In this document: positions 1 through 7,373 of the stretch, piece by piece
Numbering within the stretch: position 1 is the first letter of the stretch
Layout of the letters: the number at the start of each line of letters is the position of its first letter
Origin: Flavobacteriia bacterium
GTDB lineage: Bacteria; Bacteroidota; Bacteroidia; Flavobacteriales; Flavobacteriaceae
Reading direction: 5' to 3'
Length of the DNA stretch: 13,800 nt
NCBI GenBank assembly: GCA_018500075.1
Contig: JAHBAN010000198.1
Span: forward strand, 1-13,800
The notes under the pieces: generated by a model
The model's input: the letters and a program-made list of their open reading frames with translations, nothing else
Told to the model about the DNA's origin: nothing
Databases searched by the model: none
Position numbers and translations under genes: made by a program

Positions 1-68
1 GGGCCCCCGGCGGGGGGGGGGGCCCCTGCGCCCGGGCCCGGGCCCCCCGGGCCCGCGTTGGGGGGCCC
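1..68. other. Adenine-free G/C low-complexity edge, probable artefact
   Basis: The first 68 bases contain no A and only three T (27, 58, 59). They include a run of eleven G at 12-22 and repeated GGGCCC blocks. From about 70 onward the composition becomes normal for this DNA. This is unlike anything else in the window and fits a degraded read end or mis-assembled contig terminus better than real sequence. Confidence 0.6.
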
Positions 69-268
69 AAGCCCACAGGCGGGGCCGAACCCCGACCCGC
101 CGCAAGCCTTGCGCCTGCGTCGCCCTGTGCCTCTCCGGCCTGTTCCGGATATGCTTGTGCATGGCGCGCTTCCGTCTCGATCAGGAGCCGCACAATATCC
201 AGCGTTGCATCATCCGCAGCAGAATCGGGGGCGCTGATCGACGAATCTTGGTGCTTGCCAAGTGTCAT
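1..268 (-). CDS. Unrecognised protein, N-terminal part, running off the left edge
   Basis: A minus-strand reading frame opens with ATG at 268-266 and stays open to base 1, so the gene is incomplete and its stop lies outside the window. It begins MTLGKHQDSSISAPDSA and continues through an acidic, probably helical stretch (DDATLDIVRLLIETEARHAQ) into an Ala/Gly/Pro/Arg-rich part. I do not recognise the family. The residues encoded by about 1-70 are unreliable because that DNA is almost pure G and C. No strong Shine-Dalgarno precedes the ATG. The gene is divergent from the aminotransferase, and the 150 bases between them presumably hold both promoters. It could be a real small soluble protein or a chance open frame in GC-rich DNA; the composition of the first 60 codons favours a real gene. 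Confidence 0.4.
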   Translation of the reverse strand, partial: MTLGKHQDSSISAPDSAADDATLDIVRLLIETEARHAQAYPEQAGEAQGDAGARLAAGRGSAPPVGLGPPTRARGARARAQGPPPPPGA

Positions 269-371
269 GCCCGTGTTTCCACTCTCTATATCCCGCCCGC
301 TCTAGCCTGTGATACCGGCTCCAAAACGGCCAAAATATGTCAAACTTGCGATAACCGGCGCGCAAACATCT

Positions 372-383
372 TTCACAAGTGAA
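372..383. promoter_or_regulatory. Short inverted repeat upstream of the aminotransferase, possible operator
   Basis: TTCAC-AA-GTGAA is an inverted repeat with 5-base arms, centred about 41 bases before the aminotransferase ATG in the intergenic region shared with the divergent left-edge gene. Its position would suit a repressor or activator site. No clear -35/-10 pair was found beside it, so the regulatory role is a guess. Confidence 0.25.
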
Positions 384-418
384 CAATCACGCGTAGCATC
401 CCGCCAAAGGAGATCGCC

Positions 419-1693
419 ATGCCCGATATGCTCGCCCGCCGCCGCGCCCTTCTGGGGCCAAATGTGCCACTGTTCTACGAAGAGCCGGTGCATATTGTGC
501 GCGGCGAAGGCGTCTGGCTGTGGGATGCCGACGGCAACCGCTATCTGGATTGTTACAACAACGTGCCCCACGTCGGCCATTGCAACCCGCGTGTTGTCGA
601 TGCGATCTGCAAACAAGCCGCCACACTCAACACCCACACCCGCTACTTGCACGACGGTATTCTTGACTATGGCGAACGTCTCACAGCCAAAATGCCCGAG
701 AGCCTCTCGACCCTGCTGCTGACCTGCACCGGATCGGAAGCCAATGATGTCGCCATGCGTATGGCAGAGGGCATGACAGGCGCGCGCGGCATCATCGCCA
801 CCGACGCCACATATCACGGCAACACCGCACTCGTGAGCCAGCTCTCGCGCAGCAATATCCCCGAAGTCGGCTTTGGCCTTGGCGACTATATCCGCCATAT
901 CCCCGCCCCCGACAGCTACCGCGCACCAGACCCCGGCGGTGCCGCTTTCGCCGCCAGCCTGCAAGCCGCAATCGACGATCTGAACGCCGCGGGCCACCGC
1001 TTTGCCGCCCTCGTGATTTGCCCCCATTTTGTCAATGAAGGCTTTCCCGACCTGCCCAAAGGCTGGCTGGATGCGGCCGCGCGCGTGGTGCGGGCGGCGG
1101 GCGGTCTTCTCATCGCCGATGAGGTCCAGCCCGGTTTTGGCCGTATCGGCTCCCACTTCTGGGGCTTTGAGCGTCAGGGCATAACCCCCGATATCGTCAC
1201 CCTCGGCAAACCCATGGCCAACGGTCATCCGGTTGGCGGCGTTGTCACCCGCCCCGAGATCATGGCGCGCTTTCGCGAGGCCTTCCGCTACTTCAATACC
1301 TTCGGCGGCAACCCTGTCTCCTGCGCGGCGGCGCTCGCCGTGCTTGACGAACTTCACGAAAAGGCCCTCCCCGAGCAAGCCGCCCGCGTCGGCGCCTATG
1401 CCCGCGAGCGCTTGAGCGCCCTGATGGCCAAATATGAAGCCATAGGCGATGTTCGGGGCGAAGGGATGCTCTTTGGGGCCGAGCTTGTGACAGACCGCAG
1501 CACCAAAGCCCCGGCCACCGCCCTGACCACTCAGGTTTTTAACGAAATGCGCCGACGCGGCTGTCTGATGTCAAGCCTTGGTCGCGGCAAAAACACGCTC
1601 AAAATCCGCCCGCCCCTGCCCTTTGCCGAGGATCATGCCGAGATTTTGTTTGATACGCTGGACGCGGTGCTCTGCGCCCTCGCCCCCTCCTGA
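419..1693 (+). CDS. Class III (omega-type) PLP-dependent aminotransferase
   Basis: This 424-residue cytosolic protein has the features of fold-type I, class III aminotransferases. The PLP phosphate-binding motif TGSEAND is at about 104-110. The aspartate that pairs with the pyridine nitrogen lies in LLIADEVQPGFGR (D234). The Schiff-base lysine lies in TLGKPMANGHPVGG (K264). A FNTFGGNPVSCAAALAVLD block follows, and the C-terminal small domain includes GEGMLFGAELV. Length is normal for the class and no part is missing. AAGGAG six bases before the ATG fixes the start. The family includes alanine-glyoxylate aminotransferase 2-like, beta-alanine/pyruvate and ethanolamine-phosphate phospho-lyase-like enzymes. 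The amino donor cannot be decided from sequence alone, and no pathway neighbour helps. It ends 10 bases from the convergent diguanylate cyclase stop, so there is no room for a terminator between them. Confidence 0.93.
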   Translation: MPDMLARRRALLGPNVPLFYEEPVHIVRGEGVWLWDADGNRYLDCYNNVPHVGHCNPRVVDAICKQAATLNTHTRYLHDGILDYGERLTAKMPESLSTLLLTCTGSEANDVAMRMAEGMTGARGIIATDATYHGNTALVSQLSRSNIPEVGFGLGDYIRHIPAPDSYRAPDPGGAAFAASLQAAIDDLNAAGHRFAALVICPHFVNEGFPDLPKGWLDAAARVVRAAGGLLIADEVQPGFGRIGSHFWGFERQGITPDIVTLGKPMANGHPVGGVVTRPEIMARFREAFRYFNTFGGNPVSCAAALAVLDELHEKALPEQAARVGAYARERLSALMAKYEAIGDVRGEGMLFGAELVTDRSTKAPATALTTQVFNEMRRRGCLMSSLGRGKNTLKIRPPLPFAEDHAEILFDTLDAVLCALAPS

Positions 1694-1703
1694 GCGGGCC
1701 TTA

Positions 1704-2810
1704 TCACGCGCTGTCCTTGCGTCTGTTTTGTGCCGGAGCGGTCGCGCTCTTGCGCGGTGCCATGGCCGCTGGGATGCTGTCTTCTGGCGGCGCGTCTGCG
1801 GCAGATGTCTCGCGCATCTCAACCCGAAAGAACGAATGCTGCGCCCGCCCCGCGTGTTTGGACGCATAGAGCGCAAGATCCGCATCCGCGAGCATCTGCG
1901 CGGCCTCGGGGCTGTCATAACTGAGCGACAGCACCGTGCCACAACTGGCCGATACATGGCACATATGCGCGCCAAAAGGCATCGGAACCTCGAGCTTCTG
2001 GATGATCCGTTTTGCCACCCGCTCAAGCGTTTCGCAATCGGTCAACCCGTCAAACAAGATCACAAACTCATCGCCCCCAACCCGCGCAACTGTATCCTCG
2101 CTGCGGGTTTCCTCGACCATAATGCGCGCCACATTCTGCAAGACATGATCGCCCGCAGCATGGCCCAGCGTGTCATTCACCGCCTTGAAGAAATCAAGAT
2201 CAATATGCATCAACGCAAAATCGCGCCCTGCGGTGATCAGCCGTGCCAGCACATGATCCATGGCACGGCGGTTCTTCAACCCGGTCAGCGTATCGGTAAA
2301 GGCTTGCTCCTCCGCCGCAATCATCGCCCCCTGCAAGCGCAGATTGAGCATTCGGGAGGCCTCCATCGCCGCCGATTTCGCCTCCACCAGATAGAGCATC
2401 TCAATGGCAAGATCGGTTGCCGCAAAATCACTGCTGACCAACGCATAATCGCGCACCGCATCCAAAAGCGAGATCCCGAAGCCAAGGTTCACAACCGCGC
2501 CCTGCCCGCCGCCAAGAGGCGCCAGAACCCCCTTCAACGCGGTTTCAGGCGCACCGCGCAACCGCAAATGAAGCTTGACACCGGCCGAGGCCAGCAAGGC
2601 CTCCATCGTCTGTGCCGTCTGCGGGCGGCGCAGCTCAAAAACCTCCAGAAACGCGCGCCCCACCAGCGGCAAACCGGCGCGCAACTTCTGCAAAGTCGCG
2701 CCAATATGCACAATCGTTCCGGCCTCATCCAGAATAACGTGCATCGGACAAAACGCATCCATCAGAGCCGACACCGCGCCGATCCCTGGCTCTGCCTCTG
2801 CCCCGCTCAT
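1704..2810 (-). CDS. HNOBA-GGDEF diguanylate cyclase, H-NOX partner
   Basis: This 368-residue protein makes cyclic di-GMP from two GTP. Residues about 19-130 match the H-NOX-associated (HNOBA, PAS-like) domain, with FCPMHVILDEAG, LEVFELRRP, LKGVLAPL and the DYALVSSDFAATDLAIEML segment. A signalling helix (about 130-170) leads into the GGDEF domain, which opens with DTLTGLKNRR (173-182). The active-site motif is intact (GGDEF, 245-249), and the inhibitory I-site RxxD is present as RSED at 236-239, five residues before it. The C-terminus (330-368) is a low-complexity Ala/Pro/Lys tail. No membrane segment or EAL domain is seen, so it should be a cytosolic synthase only. Its ATG overlaps the H-NOX stop (ATGA), so the two are translationally coupled and probably form a complex. 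In relatives such as the Dinoroseobacter shibae pair, NO-bound H-NOX controls the cyclase; whether that holds here depends on the altered H-NOX. Confidence 0.9.
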   Translation of the reverse strand: MSGAEAEPGIGAVSALMDAFCPMHVILDEAGTIVHIGATLQKLRAGLPLVGRAFLEVFELRRPQTAQTMEALLASAGVKLHLRLRGAPETALKGVLAPLGGGQGAVVNLGFGISLLDAVRDYALVSSDFAATDLAIEMLYLVEAKSAAMEASRMLNLRLQGAMIAAEEQAFTDTLTGLKNRRAMDHVLARLITAGRDFALMHIDLDFFKAVNDTLGHAAGDHVLQNVARIMVEETRSEDTVARVGGDEFVILFDGLTDCETLERVAKRIIQKLEVPMPFGAHMCHVSASCGTVLSLSYDSPEAAQMLADADLALYASKHAGRAQHSFFRVEMRETSAADAPPEDSIPAAMAPRKSATAPAQNRRKDSA

Positions 2811-3394
2811 CCGGCACGCGCCCCAAGCTCAAAGCCGCGTCCCGCCGCAAATGCTTCTTCGATAAGCTGTATCTCGATCCGCTCCTCGCCCTCGACATCG
2901 GAGAAATACTCCAAAATCACCAAGGCCCCGTAATCATCCGCCATCGCCCGAAGCACCCCGAGCATCACCGCGCCAAAACCGGCCGGCTGCGCCAGAACCT
3001 TGAGGCTGAACCGCCCCGCCAACTGCTCGTCAAGCTCAAGGCCGGGTAGGCTCAGATCGGCCACCGCCAGCCGCGCGCGGTCCGGCAGATCTTCAAGCGA
3101 GTGCAAAAACTCGACAAAATCAACACCGCCAAAGCGCAAAAGCCTGCGCACCGCCTCGGTCTTTTGGTGGCTCACAAGATAGGTGCCAATGTCCTCCAGA
3201 ACAGACTCGCGCGGCAAAAGAAGCGCCGCCGACACAGCCTCCAAAACCCGCTCGGTCAGGGCCGCATCATAACTCAGCATGGCCTCAAACTCGACAAAGC
3301 CAAGCTCGGCCTGCTCCGCAACGCGCAGCCAAAGACTTTCGCCGCGGGTCTCCCGCACAAATCGCTCAATGGTTCGGTTGATCAGCCCGTGCAT
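2807..3394 (-). CDS. H-NOX (heme NO-binding fold) protein with altered heme-site residues
   Basis: This 195-residue protein has the H-NOX fold seen from its family start MHGLINRTIERFV through GESLW, the EDIGTYLV segment (68-74) and the C-terminal EYFSDVEGEERIEIQLIEEAF strands. H-NOX proteins bind heme through a His in F-L-x-x-L-x-x-L-H and hold its propionates with YxSxR. Here the first motif reads FLHSLEDLPD, so the ligand position is Pro104 (codon CCG), and the second reads YFSDV, so Arg is Val167. The nearest histidine is His98, six residues earlier. Canonical heme binding is therefore doubtful. I chose the start at MHG because the family begins there. In-frame ATGs at 3403 (MWQMHG) and 3430 are possible; AGAAGG sits three bases before the 3403 ATG and twelve before mine. 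It follows the DUF4153 gene on the same strand and its stop overlaps the cyclase start. Confidence 0.88.
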   Translation of the reverse strand: MHGLINRTIERFVRETRGESLWLRVAEQAELGFVEFEAMLSYDAALTERVLEAVSAALLLPRESVLEDIGTYLVSHQKTEAVRRLLRFGGVDFVEFLHSLEDLPDRARLAVADLSLPGLELDEQLAGRFSLKVLAQPAGFGAVMLGVLRAMADDYGALVILEYFSDVEGEERIEIQLIEEAFAAGRGFELGARAG

Positions 3395-3447
3395 CTGCCA
3401 CATATCCCTTCTTTGGGGCAGAATGCACATCGGACGTTAACACCGCC

Positions 3448-5181
3448 TCAATGTGGCAAATTGTATGGAAAGAAGATCACATCGCCGATCCTGAGCGCCT
3501 CATACCGCTGCGTCTCAAGCGAATACGCCCCCGCCATCACCGCCTCAAACAGCCCACTAGGGCGGCTCACAAGATCAGACCCGCCCGTCGCCCCGCGCGC
3601 CGCACTGCCTGCAAGTGACATCCGGGACCCGGACTGTCGGATCACAAAAACGTCATTGCCCTCTTGGGTGACAAGCAGCCCCAGCCCTCCCAAGTCGCGA
3701 TTGCCCTGCCCCTCGGTGACAATCAAAGCGCAACTCGGCGCAGCCCGCAGCGGGCACACCCGCGCGATTTGCGCCAGCACGCGCGCGTCCATCCCGGCCA
3801 AAAGCGCCTCGCCAGCCTGCCCCTGGGAGACAACACGCAGGCTCTCGCGCAGATCCTGCCGCAGCGCGCGGTTCTGCTCGTCCATGTCCTTGCGCTCAAA
3901 CGCCCAAACCGACTGCGCAGCGCGCGCCTCTGCGATCCGCGCCCGCAACGGAGCCTCGGCCACAGCCTCGATCGCCGCCAAACCGGCTGTGCCCGCGCGG
4001 CCCCACTCCTGCGCCAGTTCGTAAACAGGCACCGCCGAAGCCTCAAGCCGACCGGCCTCAAACCGCGCCAACTGGCTGGATGTGGCAATCGCCTCGGCCT
4101 GAAACAGCGGCGTCAGCCACAGCACAGCGCCAGCCCAGACTGCCAAAGCCATGCGCAGATTGCTTTGGCGAAGACGCGCCTGCCAGCCCCCCCGCCGCAC
4201 CACAGCCCAGAGGTAAAAGCCGGAATATCCTGTCAAAAACAGCGCAATATAGGCCGCGCCCACCCGTCCGGGCGTCCAGCCATAGGCCGCCACACGCAGC
4301 CAGATCGCATAATTCGCAAGGGCCACCAAAACAGGGATCAAAAGCGCCATAAGCCGCGCCGCCACAATCATCAAAGGCAAATGCGACGCCGTTTCATCAT
4401 CCCGATCGATCGCCGCTGTGATCAGCGTGACCCCGGCAAACGCAACCGCCATCAAGACACCCGCCGTCGAGAACGAGCCGAACAAATCGGACAGCCCGCG
4501 AAACGGCAGCGCCCCCAGAAAAACGATCACGACCACCAACACCAAAGGCAACACCATACGCAACAACCGATGCACCAAAACAGGCGAAACATAATCGCGC
4601 AGCTCATGCACCGTCGCCACACCAAGCCCGAACACGGCCCCGATCAGCATGGATCGAAGCCAGACAATATCGAGCCACGCCTCGATCACCGTGACCCCCA
4701 CCAGCTTCAAAAGCGCATCTGACAACAACAGAACCACAAGAATAAGGCCGGCAAACAGCCAGCCCGCGACATAGCGAATGAAAATCGCCCAAGCGCTGTC
4801 AAAAAGCCGCGCATAGCGGCGCCAACCGGCCTGATCCTCCAGAGTGGCGGCCGCGAAAGGCGTGCCCACAAGGGTCACAACGCCCAAAGCCAGCAGCGGA
4901 TGCCCCGCCTCATAAAACCCGCTGACACTCTCAAACCGCAACCCGCTCCACAGCGCAAGCCCGCCTGTGAGCGCGCCCAATATCAGCGAGGGCCAGAGCG
5001 CCCGCACCGGTCGCTCCGGCCCGACCAGCGCCATCAGAACCGAAAAAAACACGGCCGCGCCAACCGTGACGGCCAACACCAGAAAGCCGTTCCCGAGACG
5101 GTCGGGCAAATGCTCGAATACAGCCCAAAGGCACCCCCCTGCAATCGCGCCAATCGCCGCCAGCTCAAGCCTGTCTTTCAT
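3448..5181 (-). CDS. DUF4153 multi-pass inner-membrane protein
   Basis: This protein of 577 residues has about ten or eleven hydrophobic segments in its first two thirds, for example GFLVLAVTVGAAVFFSVLMA, LFAGLILVVLLLSDALL, MVLPLVLVVVIVFLGALPF and AAYIALFLTGYSGFYLWAVV. After the last helix (ending WLTPLF) comes a soluble domain of about 190 residues that is rich in Ala, Arg and Glu, has coiled-coil-like character, and ends in GDVIFFPYNLPH. This architecture matches DUF4153 membrane proteins, whose function is unknown. The start is set by AGGAG seven bases before the ATG at 5181; an upstream in-frame ATG at 5196 is unlikely because that Shine-Dalgarno lies immediately after it. It is followed by the H-NOX gene on the same strand, so it may head the H-NOX/cyclase operon. 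Whether it takes part in NO or c-di-GMP signalling is not shown by the sequence. Confidence 0.85.
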   Translation of the reverse strand: MKDRLELAAIGAIAGGCLWAVFEHLPDRLGNGFLVLAVTVGAAVFFSVLMALVGPERPVRALWPSLILGALTGGLALWSGLRFESVSGFYEAGHPLLALGVVTLVGTPFAAATLEDQAGWRRYARLFDSAWAIFIRYVAGWLFAGLILVVLLLSDALLKLVGVTVIEAWLDIVWLRSMLIGAVFGLGVATVHELRDYVSPVLVHRLLRMVLPLVLVVVIVFLGALPFRGLSDLFGSFSTAGVLMAVAFAGVTLITAAIDRDDETASHLPLMIVAARLMALLIPVLVALANYAIWLRVAAYGWTPGRVGAAYIALFLTGYSGFYLWAVVRRGGWQARLRQSNLRMALAVWAGAVLWLTPLFQAEAIATSSQLARFEAGRLEASAVPVYELAQEWGRAGTAGLAAIEAVAEAPLRARIAEARAAQSVWAFERKDMDEQNRALRQDLRESLRVVSQGQAGEALLAGMDARVLAQIARVCPLRAAPSCALIVTEGQGNRDLGGLGLLVTQEGNDVFVIRQSGSRMSLAGSAARGATGGSDLVSRPSGLFEAVMAGAYSLETQRYEALRIGDVIFFPYNLPH

Positions 5182-5299
5182 CACCCGTCTCCTCATTACG
5201 CGCCAAGTTTACGCCCTAGAGCTTCTGACGAAAAGGCAAATCCCGCAGCGCGCGCGACAAGCGCTTGCGCCACACCACAGACCCCAGCCTCCAGAGCCG

Positions 5300-5436
5300 G
5301 ATTTTCGAATTGCTTCGCAATCCGACCCGCGCGCAGGGCTGCGCCCTGCGCGCGAAGAGAAAAAGAGGGGGCCAGCCCCCAGATGCAAACCCTTCGGCTT
5401 TGCATCCTCCCCCGGGATATTTGGAGAAAGAAAAAG
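5300..5436 (+). repeat. Dispersed intergenic repeat with several hairpins, copy 1
   Basis: This lies in the gene-free stretch between the DUF4153 and MttB genes. From left to right it holds: a small hairpin ATTGC-TTC-GCAAT (5309-5321) followed by CGACCCG; a perfect 12-base-pair GC hairpin with a 3-base loop (5328-5354); a GGGGG/CCCCC hairpin (5367-5380); an 8-base-pair hairpin GATGCAAA/TTTGCATC (5382-5406) with extra CC/GG pairs; and the conserved tail CTCCCCCGGGATATTT with GAAAGAAAAAG (5407-5436). The left flank and the tail recur at 10247-10335 around a different hairpin. Such repeats are common between genes in Rhodobacteraceae. A 131-codon open frame crossing it on the minus strand is not a gene. 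Confidence 0.75.
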
Positions 5437-5555
5437 ACAGGCTCCAAAGGAGAGCCGGCGCAGCGGCCGCAAAACCCGCTTAGGCCAGAGGGGGGGGGCG
5501 CACGCCCCGTTAGGGCAATAACCGGCGCGAGCGGGCTGTTTTCTTGTCCATACTC

Positions 5556-5567
5556 CTGTCTAGACAG
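5556..5567. promoter_or_regulatory. Perfect 12-base palindrome, possible protein-binding site
   Basis: CTGTCTAGACAG is a perfect palindrome in the middle of the gap between the MttB terminator and the dispersed repeat. It could be a dimeric regulator site for the DUF4153/H-NOX/cyclase cluster about 375 bases downstream on the minus strand, but the distance is long and no promoter was recognised next to it. A 12-base palindrome can also occur by chance. Confidence 0.25.
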
Positions 5568-5613
5568 CTTGCCCCATAGGCTGCCCCACATCCAAAACGC
5601 AGCCGAGCAGGCG

Positions 5614-5636
5614 CAAAAGGCGGGTGTTAACCCGCC
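5614..5636 (-). terminator. Probable Rho-independent terminator of the MttB-family gene
   Basis: Read on the minus strand, GGCGGGT-TAAC-ACCCGCC forms a perfect 7-base-pair stem with a 4-base loop (5619-5636), followed at once by TTTT. It lies about 80 bases after the stop of the methyltransferase gene. The U tract is short, so termination may be partial. The hairpin has no T run on the plus-strand side. Confidence 0.6.
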
Positions 5637-5714
5637 TGTCCGCTCTGGTCATAGATGTGAAAGCTGCGTCAGATATACTCTGCCGGACGACCTCTAATGC
5701 CTTGTTTTGAGGGC

Positions 5715-7271
5715 TTAAAAGTCAGTCGGAGCGCCGCCTTCTTCCTTGCGCCGCGCCACAAATGCGGCAAGCTCTTCGCGGATCGCCTCGTCCATATGCG
5801 GCGCTTCAAAGCTTGCGATGATCTCTTTATACAGATGATGCGCCCGTTCCGCCGTCCAAACCGCGCCGGCAGCATCCCAGGCCTCGAAGTTACGCCAATC
5901 GCTCAGGAAGGGCTGGTAGAAGGCCGTTTCATAGCGGTCTTGCGTATGCTGAAGCCCGAAGAAATGCCCCTGCCCGCCGACTTCGGCTATCGCGTCCAGC
6001 GCGATATCATCGGGCGTTGTCGCGAAGGTTTGTGGCTCCATATACCTTTGAATATGCTGCAAAATTTCGCAATCCATGATGAACTTCTCGGGGCTGGCAA
6101 TCAAACCGCCCTCCAGCCAGCCCGCCGCGTGATAGACCATATTTGTGCCAGATTGCACGGCCGCCCACAGGCTGTTGGAGGTCTCCCAGATGGCCTGCCC
6201 GTCGGGCACATTGGCCGCACAGACCCCGGAAGAACGCATCGGCAGATTGTAAAACCGCGCGAGCTGTCCGGTCATTTGTGTGGCGCGCATATACTCGGGT
6301 GTCCCGAAGGCTGGCGCGCCTGATTTCATGTCGACATTCGAGGTAAACGTCCCGATCGCACAGGCCGCACCCGGGCGGATATACTGCGCCAAAGCGACGG
6401 CAATCAGCCCCTCCGCAAGCGACTGCGCCACAGCCCCCGCCATCGTCACAGGGGCCATCGCGCCCGCCAGCGTAAACGGTGTCACAACAAGCCCTTGGTT
6501 GCGACGCGCAAGGCGCATCCAGCCGTCAAGCATCGGCTCATCATGCTTGAGTGGAGAGGTGGAATTGATGTTGGTATACATCCGCGGCTTGGCCTCGAAC
6601 TCCTCATGGCTCAGCCCGCCCGCGATCCGCACCATCTCCATGCAATCCTCGACCCGCTCCTTGCCGAGCGAATAGGTATGGACCACCTTGTCCGTCAAGG
6701 TGAGCTTGTCATACAGCACATCAAGATGGCGAATGCTGGCATGGATATCCTGCGGCTCCACAGGGTAACCGCCGCAAAAGTGAATGCAGTTAAAGTATTG
6801 GCTCAGCTTGATAAAATCTTTGCACATCTCGCGTGTGCCTGTCATTTTCCGGCCTGTCTCCAGCGTCCAGTAGGAGGGCGGCGAGGACACGTTGCCAAAA
6901 ACAATATGGTTGTCGCCAATGATCAGTTCGCGCTCTTCATTGCGCGGCGTCAAGGTGAAGGAGCCAGGCGCTTTGCCGATCATTTCCATCAGCCAGTCCC
7001 GCCCCACGCGCACATTTGTGCCGTTGATGATCGCGCCGGCCTCGCGGAAAATTTCAAGGGCTTCTGCATTGAGAATCTCGATACCGATCTCCTCGAGAAT
7101 GCGCATCGCCCCGTCATGGATCGCCTGCACGCCCTCATCGGTCAGAGGCTCGGTCGGCTTGTCGAGGTTCTTGGGCAAGCGCCATGGCATTTGCTCGATC
7201 ACCGCTGCTCCGCGCCGCTCGGCTGCTCCTGCTCGTCCGCCGCCGCGCCCCTTACGTCCTGACCGTGCCAT
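5715..7271 (-). CDS. Trimethylamine methyltransferase (MttB) family protein, pyrrolysine-free type
   Basis: This 518-residue cytosolic protein belongs to the MttB superfamily, which moves a methyl group from a quaternary or tertiary methylamine to a corrinoid protein. Recognisable blocks are DGAMRILEEIGIEILN near the N-terminus, SPPSYWTLETGRKMTGT, the central TPFTLAGAMAPVTMAGA, and the late SLWAAVQSGTNMVYHAAGWLEGGL. True methanogen MttB contains pyrrolysine at an in-frame TAG. This gene has no internal TAG, so it belongs with the non-Pyl homologues, some of which demethylate glycine betaine or related compounds. The substrate is not known here. The start is set by AAAGGAG seven bases before the ATG at 7271; an ATG at 7322 lacks such support. 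The first 25 residues are Arg/Gly-rich and are probably disordered. No corrinoid protein, activase or methyltetrahydrofolate partner lies nearby. Confidence 0.9.
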   Translation of the reverse strand: MARSGRKGRGGGRAGAAERRGAAVIEQMPWRLPKNLDKPTEPLTDEGVQAIHDGAMRILEEIGIEILNAEALEIFREAGAIINGTNVRVGRDWLMEMIGKAPGSFTLTPRNEERELIIGDNHIVFGNVSSPPSYWTLETGRKMTGTREMCKDFIKLSQYFNCIHFCGGYPVEPQDIHASIRHLDVLYDKLTLTDKVVHTYSLGKERVEDCMEMVRIAGGLSHEEFEAKPRMYTNINSTSPLKHDEPMLDGWMRLARRNQGLVVTPFTLAGAMAPVTMAGAVAQSLAEGLIAVALAQYIRPGAACAIGTFTSNVDMKSGAPAFGTPEYMRATQMTGQLARFYNLPMRSSGVCAANVPDGQAIWETSNSLWAAVQSGTNMVYHAAGWLEGGLIASPEKFIMDCEILQHIQRYMEPQTFATTPDDIALDAIAEVGGQGHFFGLQHTQDRYETAFYQPFLSDWRNFEAWDAAGAVWTAERAHHLYKEIIASFEAPHMDEAIREELAAFVARRKEEGGAPTDF

Positions 7272-7373
7272 GCTGTTTCTCCTTTGGAATGACAGGCTGA
7301 TCAAACAGCGCAGCCAAGCCACAAGCCTGTCTATCAGCGACGGAACCTGTCGGATTCGGGATACAGAGCGCCG

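Noticed and set aside
302..1378. Long 358-codon open frame antisense to the aminotransferase
   Set aside because: The plus-strand frame carries all aminotransferase motifs; the antisense frame is Ala/Gly-rich without recognisable domains and is a typical high-GC shadow.
1578..2933. 451-codon plus-strand frame spanning the aminotransferase end and the cyclase
   Set aside because: It is rich in Arg, His and Gln with no fold pattern and lies opposite the GGDEF domain, which is clearly the real gene.
3664..4722. 352-codon plus-strand frame opposite the DUF4153 gene
   Set aside because: It is made of Arg/Gln/His/Pro, the usual antisense signature of a Leu/Ala/Val-rich membrane protein.
5196..5591. 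131-codon minus-strand open frame upstream of the DUF4153 gene
   Set aside because: It crosses the hairpin-rich dispersed repeat, has no protein-like pattern and ends at the alternative DUF4153 start; it is a by-product of GC-rich DNA.
5715..7271. Pyrrolysine-containing MttB
   Set aside because: The frame is uninterrupted, with no in-frame TAG before its TAA stop, so no pyrrolysine is encoded.
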